Positions 11,565-34,278 of a DNA stretch of 64,000 nt are shown one piece after another (positions within the stretch are counted from its first letter, which is position 1; every line of letters begins with the position of its first letter). The notes under the pieces were generated by a model. The model searched no databases, was not told the DNA's origin, and was given only the letters and a program-made list of their open reading frames with translations. Position numbers and translations under genes: made by a program. Origin of the DNA: Limanda limanda (lineage: Eukaryota > Chordata > Actinopteri > Pleuronectiformes > Pleuronectidae). The stretch is from positions 11,738,991-11,802,990 of the forward strand of contig NC_083646.1 in NCBI RefSeq assembly GCF_963576545.1, read 5' to 3'.

Positions 11565-14500
11565 CACAAATTCATATTTTTGCATCTAAACATATCAAAA
11601 GAAAAGGTTTCTGGTTAATAGTTATGATGCATTCACGTTACCCTGGAGACTCTGCCGCTGATCTCTCCAGAAACTCGTCCACCACCTCTGGGATGTCCTG
11701 CAGTACTGAAACAGACCTGGAGACAATGGACCTGCCACCACACACACACACAGACACACAGACACACACAGACACACACGTGAATATATAAGCCCAACTG
11801 CAACTCAAACACTTCACAAGTCTTTGTTTCTCACGTACCCTTCTTTCTCCGATGTTTGCATGGGCGAGATCTCTCGAGATCTCTCCCTTTGGTCGGAGCC
11901 CTCCAGGCTTAGCGTACCCAGGCCTGGACAGACACACACACACACACACACACATTCACACTATTGACGACATTGCGTTGGCTTAAATTCATTCCCTGGA
12001 GGCTGCCGTAACCTTTAACCATAAGTGATACATGCCAAACCCGGACCTCTGACCTCTGTCTAACCCCTGTGAACGCACAAACCACTTTAGCTTGTGCTGA
12101 ATGCAAATGCAGTGCAAAGGACAACACCCCCAGTTAAACAAAAACGAGTCCCCAGTCAAATACTTTAACATTTGTCAAATTTGATTTCTAGGGGCTCAGG
12201 TTGTGAAATGTTATATGTATTATATGTTTGTATTAGCAGCCTCATGGTTTCCTTTACCTGAAATATCATTCTCTTGTTCTTCCAAATCTCTCTGGACCTG
12301 GATTCACACACAGACACATCATTGTTATTATTCATTTTGTCACGCCACCACACAAACAAACAAACACTCCTCCACACCTCTCTGCGGCTGAGCTCCAGTC
12401 TCTCCTCCTCTCTCTCTGACACCTCCACCATCTCTCGATCTCTCTCTTTCTCAGAGTCCGTGGAATCGGGCCCTCTCTCCCCGACCTGCAGGTCCGAGCC
12501 GGAGATTGGCGTGATATACGCCGCCTGTTGCCATAGAGACAGCACCTCTTCAGGCAAGACTGTCAAGGGAGAAAAAAAATGGCTTTTTGGTTTATTTTTG
12601 AAAAGGTTACTGTACCTGAAACCTTTACAAAACATGCAGTCGCTGCAGATGAGTCGGAGGAAAACGCAGAATTAAAACTGACACGTGTTACACTTGACAT
12701 AAAACAAAATAAGAACAATTTGGAGACTTCACCCTCAATGGAAATCACAACAATGAGACTTTTTGAATGAAATCCACTGGGTTGAATTTTACAGGAACCT
12801 TCTGCTGCTGCTGTTTATAATAAATATTCAGAAGTCAGACTGTTCCCTGTTTATGGGAATAATGCTCAAACATGAGAGAACCTAGGAAACCAAAGGATTT
12901 TTATTGAAGGATAGACATAAATAGTGTATGTAGATATAAATATTAATTCCCGGAAGTGTTACATTTTGTTATCGGGATACATACTGCATAGTTTAAAGTT
13001 CTTTTTTTTGTGTAGCTGTTAGTGATATAGTGACATGCGAGGGAGCCATCAGAGACGCAAGGCTGTAAATATCTACCCTGTGCCTTTTTGACTGCATACT
13101 TGTTGTGTACTTATATGTCACTTGAGAACTCAATATGTTGTCTACTTATATGTTGTGTTACACCAGGGTTCAGAGAGAAATGTCACATGTATGTGGTCGG
13201 TCATCAAAATGTACCAAACTGCACTGATCCATGACATGAAACACTTAACATTAAACACTTAACAGTTAACACTTAACAATTTGTTGCAATACACTACTAA
13301 TATAGCTTAATATTTTGTATCCGTGTTATGTTGTTAATCTGAAACGGATTGTTATTGCTGCCTGACTTTTATATCTTTATGGACTTTGATCTCTGTGAGG
13401 TTTTCATTATTAAACAAAGGTTATATAAAAAAAAAAATAATTAAGAAAAATAAAATGTGATTTGTAGTTTAAAACTTACAGTATAAAGAATCTCATTAAC
13501 ACCTGACATACTCCTGGTATTCAATTAAATGATCTAAACCTTGTTTTTGTTGGTTGCAAACACAATTATTTTGATGTGTTTGATTATTTATAGACTGTAA
13601 ACATGCGTTTTTATTTATTCACTATGCATTATTATACAGGTTTTACTGAGTGGGTGAAAACAGTGCTGTGTTACTGACAGGTGCAGGGGTTGTTGAGGAG
13701 ATCAGCAGCAGAGCGAGTCTCGAGGGACGAGGGCGTTGGGCGAGGTGCACGTCTGGTCTCAATCAGAGGGTTGTCGATCTGCTGCTGCAGCGCCCCCTGG
13801 GGGATCTGCGTCTCTGGGTCGAAGAAGACCAGCTGCCTCTTCCTCCGCCTCCTCTTCACCTCTGGAGGGGGCACTTCCTGTGTGACGGAAACATTTCAAA
13901 AGTCTTTAAATCGTAAATAATGTTTTAATAAAGAATGATATGTTTCAACCTCCTTGTTTCGTTTTAGTTTAGTTCTTTTTGAGGACTTTCTTTAAATGCT
14001 TTGATTATATTGTTTATTATATTGAATGTGAGATGGGGCAACATGCAACAAACAGAAAACAATTCATCAGTGATTTATATTCATAACAGAGCCCAACTGG
14101 TGTTTAAAGGCTAATGAATCAGCCTGTGGTAGTTTTTATACAAAATACACACGTGACATAAGCGATCAATCTTAATATTGATCCCTCACATTAAGCTACT
14201 ATCAATATGACAGATCACCCTGGACAGTTTTTATCTCTTTTCATAAATAATTCACTAATCATAGACCAAGCTATTTACATCTTGTGGAACCATTATAGAA
14301 GAGAGAGTGGCACCACATTCTGTATCTCGGACACAGAAGCACATACCTGGAACCTCCAGCGGGACCTCGCACCTTTCACTCTGGACGACGGCGGCGGCGG
14401 CGGGAGGACGGGCCCAGACACGGGGGTGATGTGGCCTCGGGGGGGTCCCGGCCTCTCCTCTGACACGGCAGGCTCTTCCTTAGGCAACAACGTCGGTTCC

Positions 14501-16495
14501 TCACCGGAGAGAACGGTGGGCTGTAATCTGACACAGGGGTAGAAACGCGGTCAGTGGATCTGTGGGTGTTTGTGTTGATGTTTTCACGTCTATACGTCCG
14601 GATGAGTTACTCAATAGTGGATCCTGTGGTCTCCTTTGTCCTGTCTTTGTCCTGCTCTTCATCTCCGACTCCCCGTTCCATCTCCCTCTCTTGTTGTTGT
14701 ACAGGAAGAGAAAACATCGTTATTCAAGGGTCTCTTCTTTATTTTCATTTCAACTACCCACCCTTATTGTCAGCCTTGTGTAGGGTTGCAAAGGGTTGGA
14801 AAGTTTCCGGTAAATTTCTGGAACTTTCCATGGGAAGTTAAGCTCGGGAATTTGGGGAATTTTGAAAAAAAAAAAAAAAAACTACGCAAATTAAACGCTG
14901 AGCAATAAAAAATATCATTCAAAACTCTATTTTAAAGATGTATGGAATGCAGCACAGGCTGCACGTTGAATTTCAACCCTCCACTGTGCATTCTTCCATC
15001 ACATGCACAGATAACTCCCAGCATCCTGCACACTACAGCAGGGCTAATTGAGGCCTGCTGTAGTGCATTAGTGTTTTTTTACAAACTTTTTTCTCATCTT
15101 ATTCTACAGAACAATGCCACGTGCACTATCTCATGTGTGGAGAGATTTCACCCCATCCAATGTAGAAGGAAAGGCTGTGTACATAAATACTGTGCAAAGA
15201 CCTATGTTAAGAATGACACAAAGATGCAGAAGCATATAGACAAGTGCCCAAAGTTTCCTCAGGGCTCAAATCAGACTATGACAAAACAAAATGTTTATAT
15301 TTATGTCTGTATATTACAAGGTAAATACAGTTAGTATAAATATACCCACAACATTTCCAGTTTATTCCCGTTAATTCCCGTATATTCCCGTTTATTCCTG
15401 TATATTCCCGTTAATTCCCATGGAAAGTTTCCAGCTTTGAATATTCCCTGAATTTTGCAACCCTAGCCTTGTGTCATGGGATGAAGGAGCTCTTAGTTTC
15501 CTCACACACCTTCTGGAAAGTGATCTGCTTCGGCCATGAGTAAGTCAACAGTATCTAGATCCTGATCAGCAAGCTCCACCCCCTCAAACTAGCATTGAGA
15601 AAAATAGAAGAAAGACGAACGCAAGTGAAGATCAGTAAAATATTTGACACAAAAACGTAAATATCTTCACATTCACTTTGACAACTGCACCTCTGGAATG
15701 GGGATGAAGCGAGGCGCCGGCTCTCTGAGGGTGATGGAGTCTGGAGATGAAGTCATGCCTGGGGAATGAAAGGAAAGAATGGGTCGCATTAATCAAAAGC
15801 CACTTTGCCGTTTCACAGCTGCACAGCCCACCGAAGCCGGCAGGGGAGGATACAACTAATCAGGCTGCAATTAAAGTGCCAAGTGAAGTACAGCTGCACG
15901 ACACATCCTGACATCGCGGCATCAACATCGGCCAATTAGGAGGAGGCTGTTGACGGCAGCCCGCTCTGCCCCTCTGCCACGTCCTGACCCACGGTCTCCG
16001 AGCTCCGTCTGCTCCTGTGACCTGTTGACCTGTGATCTCCAGACATGTTTAGTGTGTCATTCCATTAAATGTGATGTAATAACTACCTTTATATGGCATC
16101 AATTTGTTATATATTTACTGAAAAATTTACATCTGAACAACACAATCGCCACATTTTACTTGTAATTGTATTTCGCCATGATCACACGGCCCCTGAGAAA
16201 CTGTTTTCACTGGCTGAGTGGGACTGTACCCAGGAAGAGAAAATGTATCTTGATGTTTTCTAAATACATTTGTGGAGACAAGCTGTCACAGTTTTTTGAT
16301 TTTCTGTAAATCATTAAAAAACTGTATGTGTATGTTAATGAGTGATGTATAAGCATACAATATGAGAGTTGTCTTAGTTATTTTTGCCTTCCCACTACTT
16401 TTCTATTTTTGTTCCTGCTGCAGTGACCCGGTGCCCTGAAGAGATCATTATTTTCATGTCATTCCCCACATCATGTCATCCTACCAATGTCCTGT

Positions 16496-16526
<31 letters not shown>

Positions 16527-18962
16527 GTCGAGGACGAGGACGAGGACGAGCAGGAGAAGAAGAGCTGCTTTGTTCAGAAAGCTCAGAAGAGGATTCTCTC
16601 CGATACTCCTCTCCAATCTGAGGGACACAGGACAGGCACAAGGATTCATTCTGAATCGGTTAAATAATTTGGACAGATTTACAAATTCGTTCATTTCATT
16701 CCCTTATTTTGGTGTTTGATACCTGCATCAGTGCACCGGGACTCGGCATGGCCTCCTGCATGATCATGACTCCGAATAAAGGATCCAGAGCTCCCTCTGC
16801 CTCCTCCATGAGAGACAGACCATCCGGGAGCAGCAGAGCTTGTCTGAGAGACAGCAACAAGGATCAGGAATGAGCGTGTTTCAAACAGCAGGAAAACCTG
16901 TAAACCGTTGAGCATCTGCTCTCACCTGTTCTGCTCCTCTTGATCAATTTCCTTGGACTTCTTGTGTTTCACCAGCTTACCCACGATGGTGTGAACTTCC
17001 TCTAGATGAACACCAAGTTCAAGAGTCAAGAACCAGCGCACTGAGCCACTGGGCCCTCCAGTCCAGTGTCATTTCTTACCGAGGAGAATAGCACACTGGC
17101 GATGGTAGACCTTGATGACGCCGTACTGCAGCTGGGAGGACAGGTAGAGGGAGAAGCGAGGTCGGGGCAGACCAGGTCGAGGAGGCGGGACTAGCTGCAG
17201 CACGTAATTCATGATGTCATCGCTGCAGAGGGTGTTAGTTCCAGAGTAAGTGGAAAACTCACAGAGCAGCTCATTGTCAAATGTGAAAGTGAAGTTAAAG
17301 GACTCACCATGTGCTTTTGACGTTCACTTTTAGGAAATCTCGGCGAGTAACTCGGATCCCTTTGGTGGCCACCAGCCTGACAGAGGCACAGGACATGGTT
17401 ATGAGGTTGTTTCCTATTTTATTCATTTGGTTACAAAAGATAAAGGGGGATTAAATAATCTAAACTTCACTAGAGATTGGAGCCCGGCTGAATAATATCG
17501 ATAATATCAGCCAATAAGAGCGTTTCACAGAGGTATAAGGCTGCTCGTATGAATAAAATGCAGAAAAGATGTGCATTAATGTGTTTAATTTAAGCAGAAA
17601 ATATGTTTATTATCTTGATTCAACTTCTATATATTTGGTTGTATTTGTGTTCATAGTGATTTTAAATAAAGTTGATGGTTAAACTGTAAAATATCTACTA
17701 TATAAGCTGAAGACCTGTACTGTCTACGACTAAAAAGTTTCACTTATTTTTCTTTATCTTGAGAACCATTACCAATATTATTCTGAATTTACACTTTTAA
17801 GATTTTAAACACAACACAATAAATGAATGAATAAAAACTGCAATTGGCCAACTGTGATTGGAGACTTCTCCAAAGCAACTTCTCCCTCAACCACAAACCT
17901 CTCCTGTATTTATTCATAAATTACAAATTCCTGGAAGTGTTTTATTTTGTTATCGGGATACATACTGCATAGTTTAAAGTTCTTCTTTTTGTGTAGCTGT
18001 GAGTGATATAGTATTTTGGTTCACAGACGCTGATCATCACCAGGATACAACACAAACACTGAGGAGACACCGACTCTCACCTCCAACTCTCCATTACTAC
18101 ATGTGATGTTAATCCTGTGCTTCCATTGAATAACTTGCTCTCTGAAGATACTTTCTGCACTTTATTGTTTTTATTCCTAAGGCTTTAGTGTCTCATTTTT
18201 CAACTGAATCTTATGACCGGACTGCAAAAAGCAAAAAGTGTTATTTTAGTGATAAGTTCATCTGCAGGTTACTTTACACCTTCCAGACCATGTGGATTTC
18301 TCCCCTTTAATCATCACGTAGCTTTTGAACTTCACCTCATCTTCAAAGTTGTTTTCTTTTCTAATCCAGACTTCAAAGTCTCACATTTATTGTTTTGGCT
18401 TCAGGAGTTTGATGTGTTTTTTTTTTTTAAATCTTTGCCACCTGCACCTGCACCCTCCATCTTTTTTCTCTTTAACACACTTTCCTTTACAAGACAGAGA
18501 ATCTAAGAGTTTAAATGTGAAATCATATGACAAGTACTGTAATAAAGAGTCACGGAGAAGAAGCAACATAGAAGTAAAGATCTGTCGAGTTTGTATTAAT
18601 TAGACAATAAGAAGATCATCTCTTCAGAGGGATTTAACTCCAGCAGACACATGATGCTACTTATCAGCATTTTCATGAATTATAAAGTTTATAACATTTA
18701 TTCTAAAGTATATTTTCCCATATTAATTTTCGGGGGGAATAAATAAAGACTCAACCATAATCATCCGCCCGGTTTGAGACGTTTCTCTACTAAAAATGTA
18801 GAAAGTGAGCAGCAGAAGCTATAGCTAACAGGAGAGGCTGCTACAGAATTTAACTTTAGCTAAAATAGGATTGGATTTAAAAGAGTTTGATTGAAAGTTT
18901 ACTCACCAGATTGTAGAGAAACATCCGGTCTGATGCGTTAGCACCGCGGGGTAGTAAAACAT
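10280..18962 (-). CDS. rec8: REC8 meiotic cohesin kleisin subunit
   Basis: REC8 replaces RAD21 in meiotic cohesin, closing the SMC1/SMC3 ring until separase cuts it. Sixteen coding exons fit in phase: 18962-18907, 17376-17308, 17222-17080, 17001-16926, 16843-16723, 16617-16485, 15758-15691, 15588-15506, 14527-14347, 13877-13679, 12559-12378, 12297-12258, 11923-11839, 11731-11642, 11425-11322 and 10383-10280, total 577 residues (human about 547). The N-terminal kleisin domain starts MFYYPAVLTHQTGCF, then LPRPRFSLYLSSQLQYGVIKVY (SMC3-binding part). Mid-protein there is a basic patch VKRRRRKRQLVFFD (from about 317) followed by the PETQI segment typical of REC8. The C-terminal winged helix runs FQSLLPPEADRRTVS to VRVKQRKPYDDIWI (SMC1-binding part). 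The exon at 16617-16485 carries an Arg-Pro repeat and nine alanines. Teleosts have rec8 duplicates; which one this is cannot be told here. Confidence 0.93.
11435..11562. repeat. (CA)n microsatellite in a rec8 intron
   Basis: About 128 bp of CA with GACACA variants in the middle, lying only 10 bp upstream of a rec8 3' splice site region (exon begins at 11425 on the minus strand). Produces spurious VCVCV frames. Confidence 0.95.
12938..13031. repeat. Intronic ~95-bp repeat, copy 1
   Basis: Shares a nearly identical segment with 17917-18012: both contain CGGGATACATACTGCATAG and then a TTTAAAGTTCTT, a T-run, GTGTAGCTGT and AGTGATATAGT in the same order and orientation. The two copies sit in different rec8 introns about 5 kb apart. 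Probably two copies of a short interspersed element; no terminal repeats were recognised. Confidence 0.75.
14781..15465. mobile_element. 685-bp hAT-type DNA transposon in a rec8 intron
   Basis: The ends are perfect 12-bp inverted repeats, TAGGGTTGCAAA and TTTGCAACCCTA. They are flanked by an exact 8-bp target duplication GCCTTGTG at 14773-14780 and 15466-15473, which is diagnostic of the hAT superfamily. Subterminal sequence includes AGTTTCC/TTCCATGGGAA blocks in inverted arrangement and, on the right, a tandem series of ATTCCCGT-like units (about 15360-15425). The element is non-autonomous; only a zinc-finger part of a transposase is recognisable inside. The intact duplication suggests a fairly recent insertion. 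It lies between rec8 exons 15588-15506 and 14527-14347. Confidence 0.93.
14942..15334 (+). pseudogene. BED zinc-finger fragment of a hAT transposase
   Basis: Frame inside the hAT element. The part FHPIQCRRKGCVHKYC followed by KMQKHIDKC has the C-x(n)-C...H...C spacing of the BED-type DNA-binding finger found at the start of hAT transposases. Nothing resembling the RNase H-like catalytic core or the dimerisation domain follows, and the frame ends in the right subterminal repeats. It is a remnant carried by a non-autonomous element. Confidence 0.65.
17917..18012. repeat. Intronic ~95-bp repeat, copy 2
   Basis: Second copy of the segment at 12938-13031, in the first rec8 intron. It is preceded by TATTTATTCATAAATTAC-like AT-rich DNA in place of the copy 1 flank, so similarity stops at both edges. 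Confidence 0.75.
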
Positions 18963-19110
18963 GTTCAGTGAATCAGATCAGAGCAGATCCAGGTTCAGGA
19001 GTCTCAGCTGCTGGTTCTGATCAGAGACGCGTTTAATCCGCAGTGAGTCCGCGGATCACTACTGTCCGTTTATATCATCTTTGTTTCGGACACGCTGATT
19101 GGTCAGAGCC
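18963..19110 (-). promoter_or_regulatory. Probable rec8 promoter and 5' UTR
   Basis: Immediately upstream of the rec8 ATG (18962). CpG density rises locally (CGCGTTTAATCCGC, GTCCGCGGATC) compared with the AT-rich flanks, and no TATA box is obvious at a fixed distance. Inference from position and composition only. Confidence 0.4.
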
Positions 19111-19653
19111 GCTGTCAGGGGCCGGAAATAAAATGTATTCTGGACAGAAATGGACTGAACAGGAAGTGTTAAAGATCGTTTTTAATTGCCCCACAATATG
19201 TAAAAAAAATATTAACGTTTCTCTTATTTAAGACAAAAATGACAATATAAATATTCTATTGATTTCTTGATCCTTTGCTAATTTATTTTGTCCTCGTTAA
19301 TTTTTTTTATCTTCAGTCTCAGTATGGTTTTATATCAAATGTTCTTGTGTTGACAACTTGAAATCTGAATTAGACTGTGATTCTAAATATTTTTTTTTTA
19401 AAGTATTATTAAATGTAACGAACAGGTAGTTACATCTGATTTAAGAGAATTCAGTTTTATACTGAAATTAATATAATCTAAACTTTGAGAGTAAAATTAA
19501 GAAAAAAACAAACAGCCTGTATACCACCTCTGTCTATAATTTTATTGTTAAACTCTCTCTGCAGGTTTCTCTGCAGAAAGAGCTGCAGGATCCAGATCTG
19601 ATACAACTCAAGACAAAACAGCAGAAGCTTTGGTTGACTGAAGAAAACAGCAT
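19111..19653. other. Intergenic spacer between rec8 and setdb1
   Basis: AT-rich sequence with T-runs; no coding exon, RNA gene or recognisable mobile element seen. Confidence 0.6.
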
Positions 19654-19659
19654 TTTATT
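19654..19659 (-). other. Poly(A) signal of setdb1
   Basis: AATAAA on the minus strand 203 bp past the setdb1 stop codon. Confidence 0.6.
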
Positions 19660-19861
19660 CAGGGGTTAAACAAACATGTCATGGGTAAAATAAGAAATAT
19701 CTGAATGCACATTCATATAAAATGAAGAACATACAGATGTATTAAAATTCAGAAATCAGCTTTAAAAAAAACGAACAAACACAAATGTACAGCGTTGGAG
19801 AGGATCCTAAAAGTTTCCTACAGGAGCAGCAGTGGGAGGGAAGTCCTTAGTGGTTTTCAGA

Positions 19862-31024
<11,163 letters not shown>

Positions 31025-31150
31025 CTCGTCTGCTCGCAAATACAGCTAGCTAGCAAAGGCTACCTGCTAGCTACAAGACGGTGCGTGCTATGCCTCACGG
31101 GGGTAATCGAGGAGGGCGGTGTCATCCGGCGCTCTTAGGTTCTGTGAAGG

Positions 31151-32264
31151 ACCTACAAGCTCCACCCAGCGGGGTTACCCAGGTTCATAAAACTAACGAG
31201 CGGTTCAGAGCATGTTCTTGAGCCTGAAAATTGTCATCACTTCACAAACACTGGCAAGGAGAAAAAAACTGACATCAGCTCTAACACACGTTTCAAACTA
31301 ATATTAGAGATCCTTTTGATTCAGCACATATTAACATAAAGATATATTCAAGTTTTTCACCACTGCTTAATTGAGGCTTAATTCAAATTAATTGTGGGAA
31401 CATTAATTAACCAACTGTTCCATTTAAACACAGTTTGTGTAATGTGAGGAGGTTCTTTACTCCAGGATCTCATATAATGTGTTGTGAAACGTTTGCCTCT
31501 GTTAGATAGAAGTGTCCACTTATTGGGGGAAGCCACAAAAAGAGTTAAAAATATATAAAAGTAATTCATCAACAATTTTAATCGTTCATTGACTCATTAT
31601 AAGTGTAATTGTTCAAGTAAATAAATGGAGGTTATAAATCCTAAACAAAAACACAATGGAGCGAATTTTCAGTTCTTTAATAACTTATACTGATATTTTT
31701 AATTAATTTATAATTGATAGTGAATGATACTTATACTAATAATAATAAAACTGATGATCATAGCATTATAACTTATAAACGATTGAAGCCACAGCTTTAG
31801 AAGATGATTCATGGAGCACTGATAAACTGACACTTCCTTCAAAACTTTGTATTTTGGTTTTAAAAAATAATGCAAACGTTGCAGAGTAATTGGATGAACA
31901 TCTGATACATCTTTCCTTGTGTGCAGTTATTAGGAGCTGATGTTTGAACACTTCAGTCTGGAGTCTGTTCAAGTCACAACCTCTATGAACCAAACTTTTC
32001 ATTATCCTTGTCTTTGTAAAACTATGCTAATTATCATGCTCATTTAATTATAAACTAAAAACGTCTCCCTTAAATTCTTTTTGATACTGTTGTTTACTTA
32101 CATCATTTGAAGATACTGTCGACAGATTTTCTGTACAAATGTCAGTTTAGTAAGAGCTGTTGAAAGTCACAAGAAAAAAGTAAAATATGTAGAAACTCAT
32201 TTAAATCATCTCTGCTGTGTGAGTAGATGCACAGCTCCTATAAGAAGATTGTCCTTGGTCCCGG
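31151..32264. other. Spacer and probable 3' UTR of the cortexin-domain gene
   Basis: AT-rich, with no coding exon recognised. The right part should be the 3' UTR of the minus-strand gene at 32450-32265; several TTTATT-like motifs could serve as its poly(A) signal but none stands out. Confidence 0.5.
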
Positions 32265-32450
32265 TCAGTCGTCCATCTGCTCCTCCTGATACGTAGAGAC
32301 AGAGACAGCGCTGTAAGGGTCCAGCACCATCTGACAACAGCGGACCATGGTCACCACCAGGAAGAAACAGAGGAGGAAGAAGAAGAAGAGGACAAAGCCA
32401 AGGTCCACGTCCAAATCCAACTTGCTCACAGGGAAGTCCGGTGTGTCCAT
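32265..32450 (-). CDS. Cortexin-domain microprotein (CTXND1/2-like)
   Basis: Single-exon frame of 61 residues on the minus strand. The layout is a short acidic N-terminus (MDTPDFPVSKLDLDVD), one very hydrophobic membrane segment (about residues 17-37, rich in Phe and Leu), and the tail MVRCCQMVLDPYSAV ending STYQEEQMDD. This matches cortexin-domain proteins, which keep an RC-x(n)-DPYS motif after the membrane span and a final EE-x(n)-DD; human CTXND1 is about 59 residues with the same tail design (recalled). The start was chosen at 32450 because it gives that length; an upstream in-frame Met at 32525 would add 25 residues without family support. Function of these small membrane proteins is poorly known. 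Location between setdb1 and arnt fits CTXND2 better than CTXND1, but the symbol is not certain. Confidence 0.85.
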   Translation of the reverse strand: MDTPDFPVSKLDLDVDLGFVLFFFFLLCFFLVVTMVRCCQMVLDPYSAVSVSTYQEEQMDD

Positions 32451-34278
32451 GGTGTCTAATCCACAAACGTCCTCTTCACAGTTCTTCTCTAATTTGTCTA
32501 CTTTTCCAAAAACATTTTTACACACTATTTCTTAATTTGTATGAACTTCTCCAGTTAGTCCTGTTACGCTGCTGCAGTTTCCACAATCCCAAACTAAAGT
32601 CAAATATCCAGTCCTTGGTCTAGTTTTTAATTTCCTCTTCCAGCATCGACACCTTCTGTCCTCCCCCAGTACAAGAGGTGGAGTGGTGGACACACAGAGC
32701 CCCATTTGGCACCTGTGTCCAGCATGAATAGTTAACAAGTTTGGTAACGATCAGGCTTTTCCTCCGATGAGAACACCAAGGCATCTCTGTGGCCACTTCA
32801 GGAGACGAGACCTCTACAGGAGATTAACACCTTGACAAGAGTCATTGGATCCCTGGGCAGTGCAAGGTTCACCGACACACGACAACGCAGAAAGATGTCG
32901 CACAAGTTTTTACAGCTTTGAATAATGCAAATGCTGCACACAGATCAAGATTCTCTGTCTATACTGAAATCAGTTCACCCTACACATACATACTCAGGCT
33001 GACATGCACAAGGGCTCATTATGTTTATGATCTGATATTCATAAAGATTCTAGAGTGCCGAATGGTGAAGAGGCAAAAGGGGAAAAAGGAAAGGTTCTCG
33101 AAGAGAAAGAGGATATGACGCCTTTGTGGCAATCCACTTGAGAGGGGTTGAAAACCGATCCTCACCAAAAAGATGCAGATTGCTTGTATTCTGATGCCAG
33201 GACACAGACACACACAAGTTCAGAGGGAAGAGACTCCATGCAAATAACATTGGATCTGGACCCAAAGCTGGAAGAGGAGTGAATGTGTTGTGTCAAATTA
33301 AGATTTTTACAGCACGAGAAGTCACTCAACCCAATCAACCCAAACAGGGCAGAGTTGACATAGTAAACCTGACTTAAACCAGTCAGAGCATTATCTCCAT
33401 CTGTTTTCACCCCCAGGCTGTGAAAGAGAGGAGGGAAGGACGAAGGCTGAAACTGATCCCAGCAGTAACCCACGGATCTCTCCTCCGTGCGTCTTCAGCG
33501 ACATGCAGAAAGGGAACAGATACAGGCCAATCACAGCTAAGCAGGCTTTTGTTTCCTCACCAGTTAACATAAAACTCTCTCACGGAAGTGAACACATGCA
33601 GGGATGTAACTGAAAACATCCATGACTCTTGCATGAACGTGATAAGTGAACAGATTAAATAAATAAACTTTGTGATTAAGGATTAAATGCACAACAGAAC
33701 ACTGTGGCTGTATGACTCTGCCAACCAGTGCATTGGGCATATTTCTATATTATTTTTTTTCCAGATTCCTATAAGGTCACTGTGACCTTTGACCTTTAAC
33801 CACTGACATGTGATTACTTTATCACCATCGTGACCGTGACCTTTGACCATCATTTAATCAATGAGTCCAAATTAATTTAATGAGATTTAATGAAAAACCT
33901 GAAATCACATTCACAGTAACAGGAGGTCACCTTGACCGTTGTCAAATACAGCATAAGAAATAAAACTTGAATAAGAAAATATATTTTGTACGTAAGCATA
34001 AATCCAAATTTTTCTGTATGGTTTGTTTTGTAAAATAAGTTTTCATATTGCAGCATTTCAGTAAACTTAAACGCTGATACGCATATAACTGTGAGATGTT
34101 TTATAGGCCAATTGATGAATCAGTCAGGAAGGAGTTTTTTGTATTTGTTTATTTCTTATTCTGTTTTTTGACTTTGTAACTCTGATTTACTCGACTCTAT
34201 TCTACGATCTGACTAACTCTGCTAAGACATGTGGGCAGTATAAATTAGAATCCAACTCCATTTCTGACAATATAGCAA
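32451..34278. other. Intergenic sequence between the cortexin-domain gene and arnt
   Basis: No convincing coding exon. Promoter and 5' UTR of the microprotein gene must lie at the left side of this stretch. Minus-strand frames at 33025-33473 have no recognised domain and no splice logic. The stretch 33770-33910 is repeat-like. Confidence 0.5.
33765..33940. repeat. Dispersed fish repeat with AGGTCA half-sites
   Basis: Contains AAGGTCACTGTGACCTTTGA and two further TGACCTTTGACC-type motifs, followed by ATCATTTAATCAATGAGTCC. Resembles the repeat patch at 5790-6180. A perfect direct repeat spaced by one base (DR1) is present at 33783-33795. Confidence 0.45.

Noticed and set aside
11259..11585. 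Val-Cys repeat frames
   Set aside because: Translation of a CA/TG microsatellite; only the part 11322-11425 is a true rec8 exon, in another extent.
16473..16667. Plus-strand poly-Gln and acidic frame
   Set aside because: The minus-strand reading connects rec8 exons in exact phase with good splice sites; the plus frame is its shadow.
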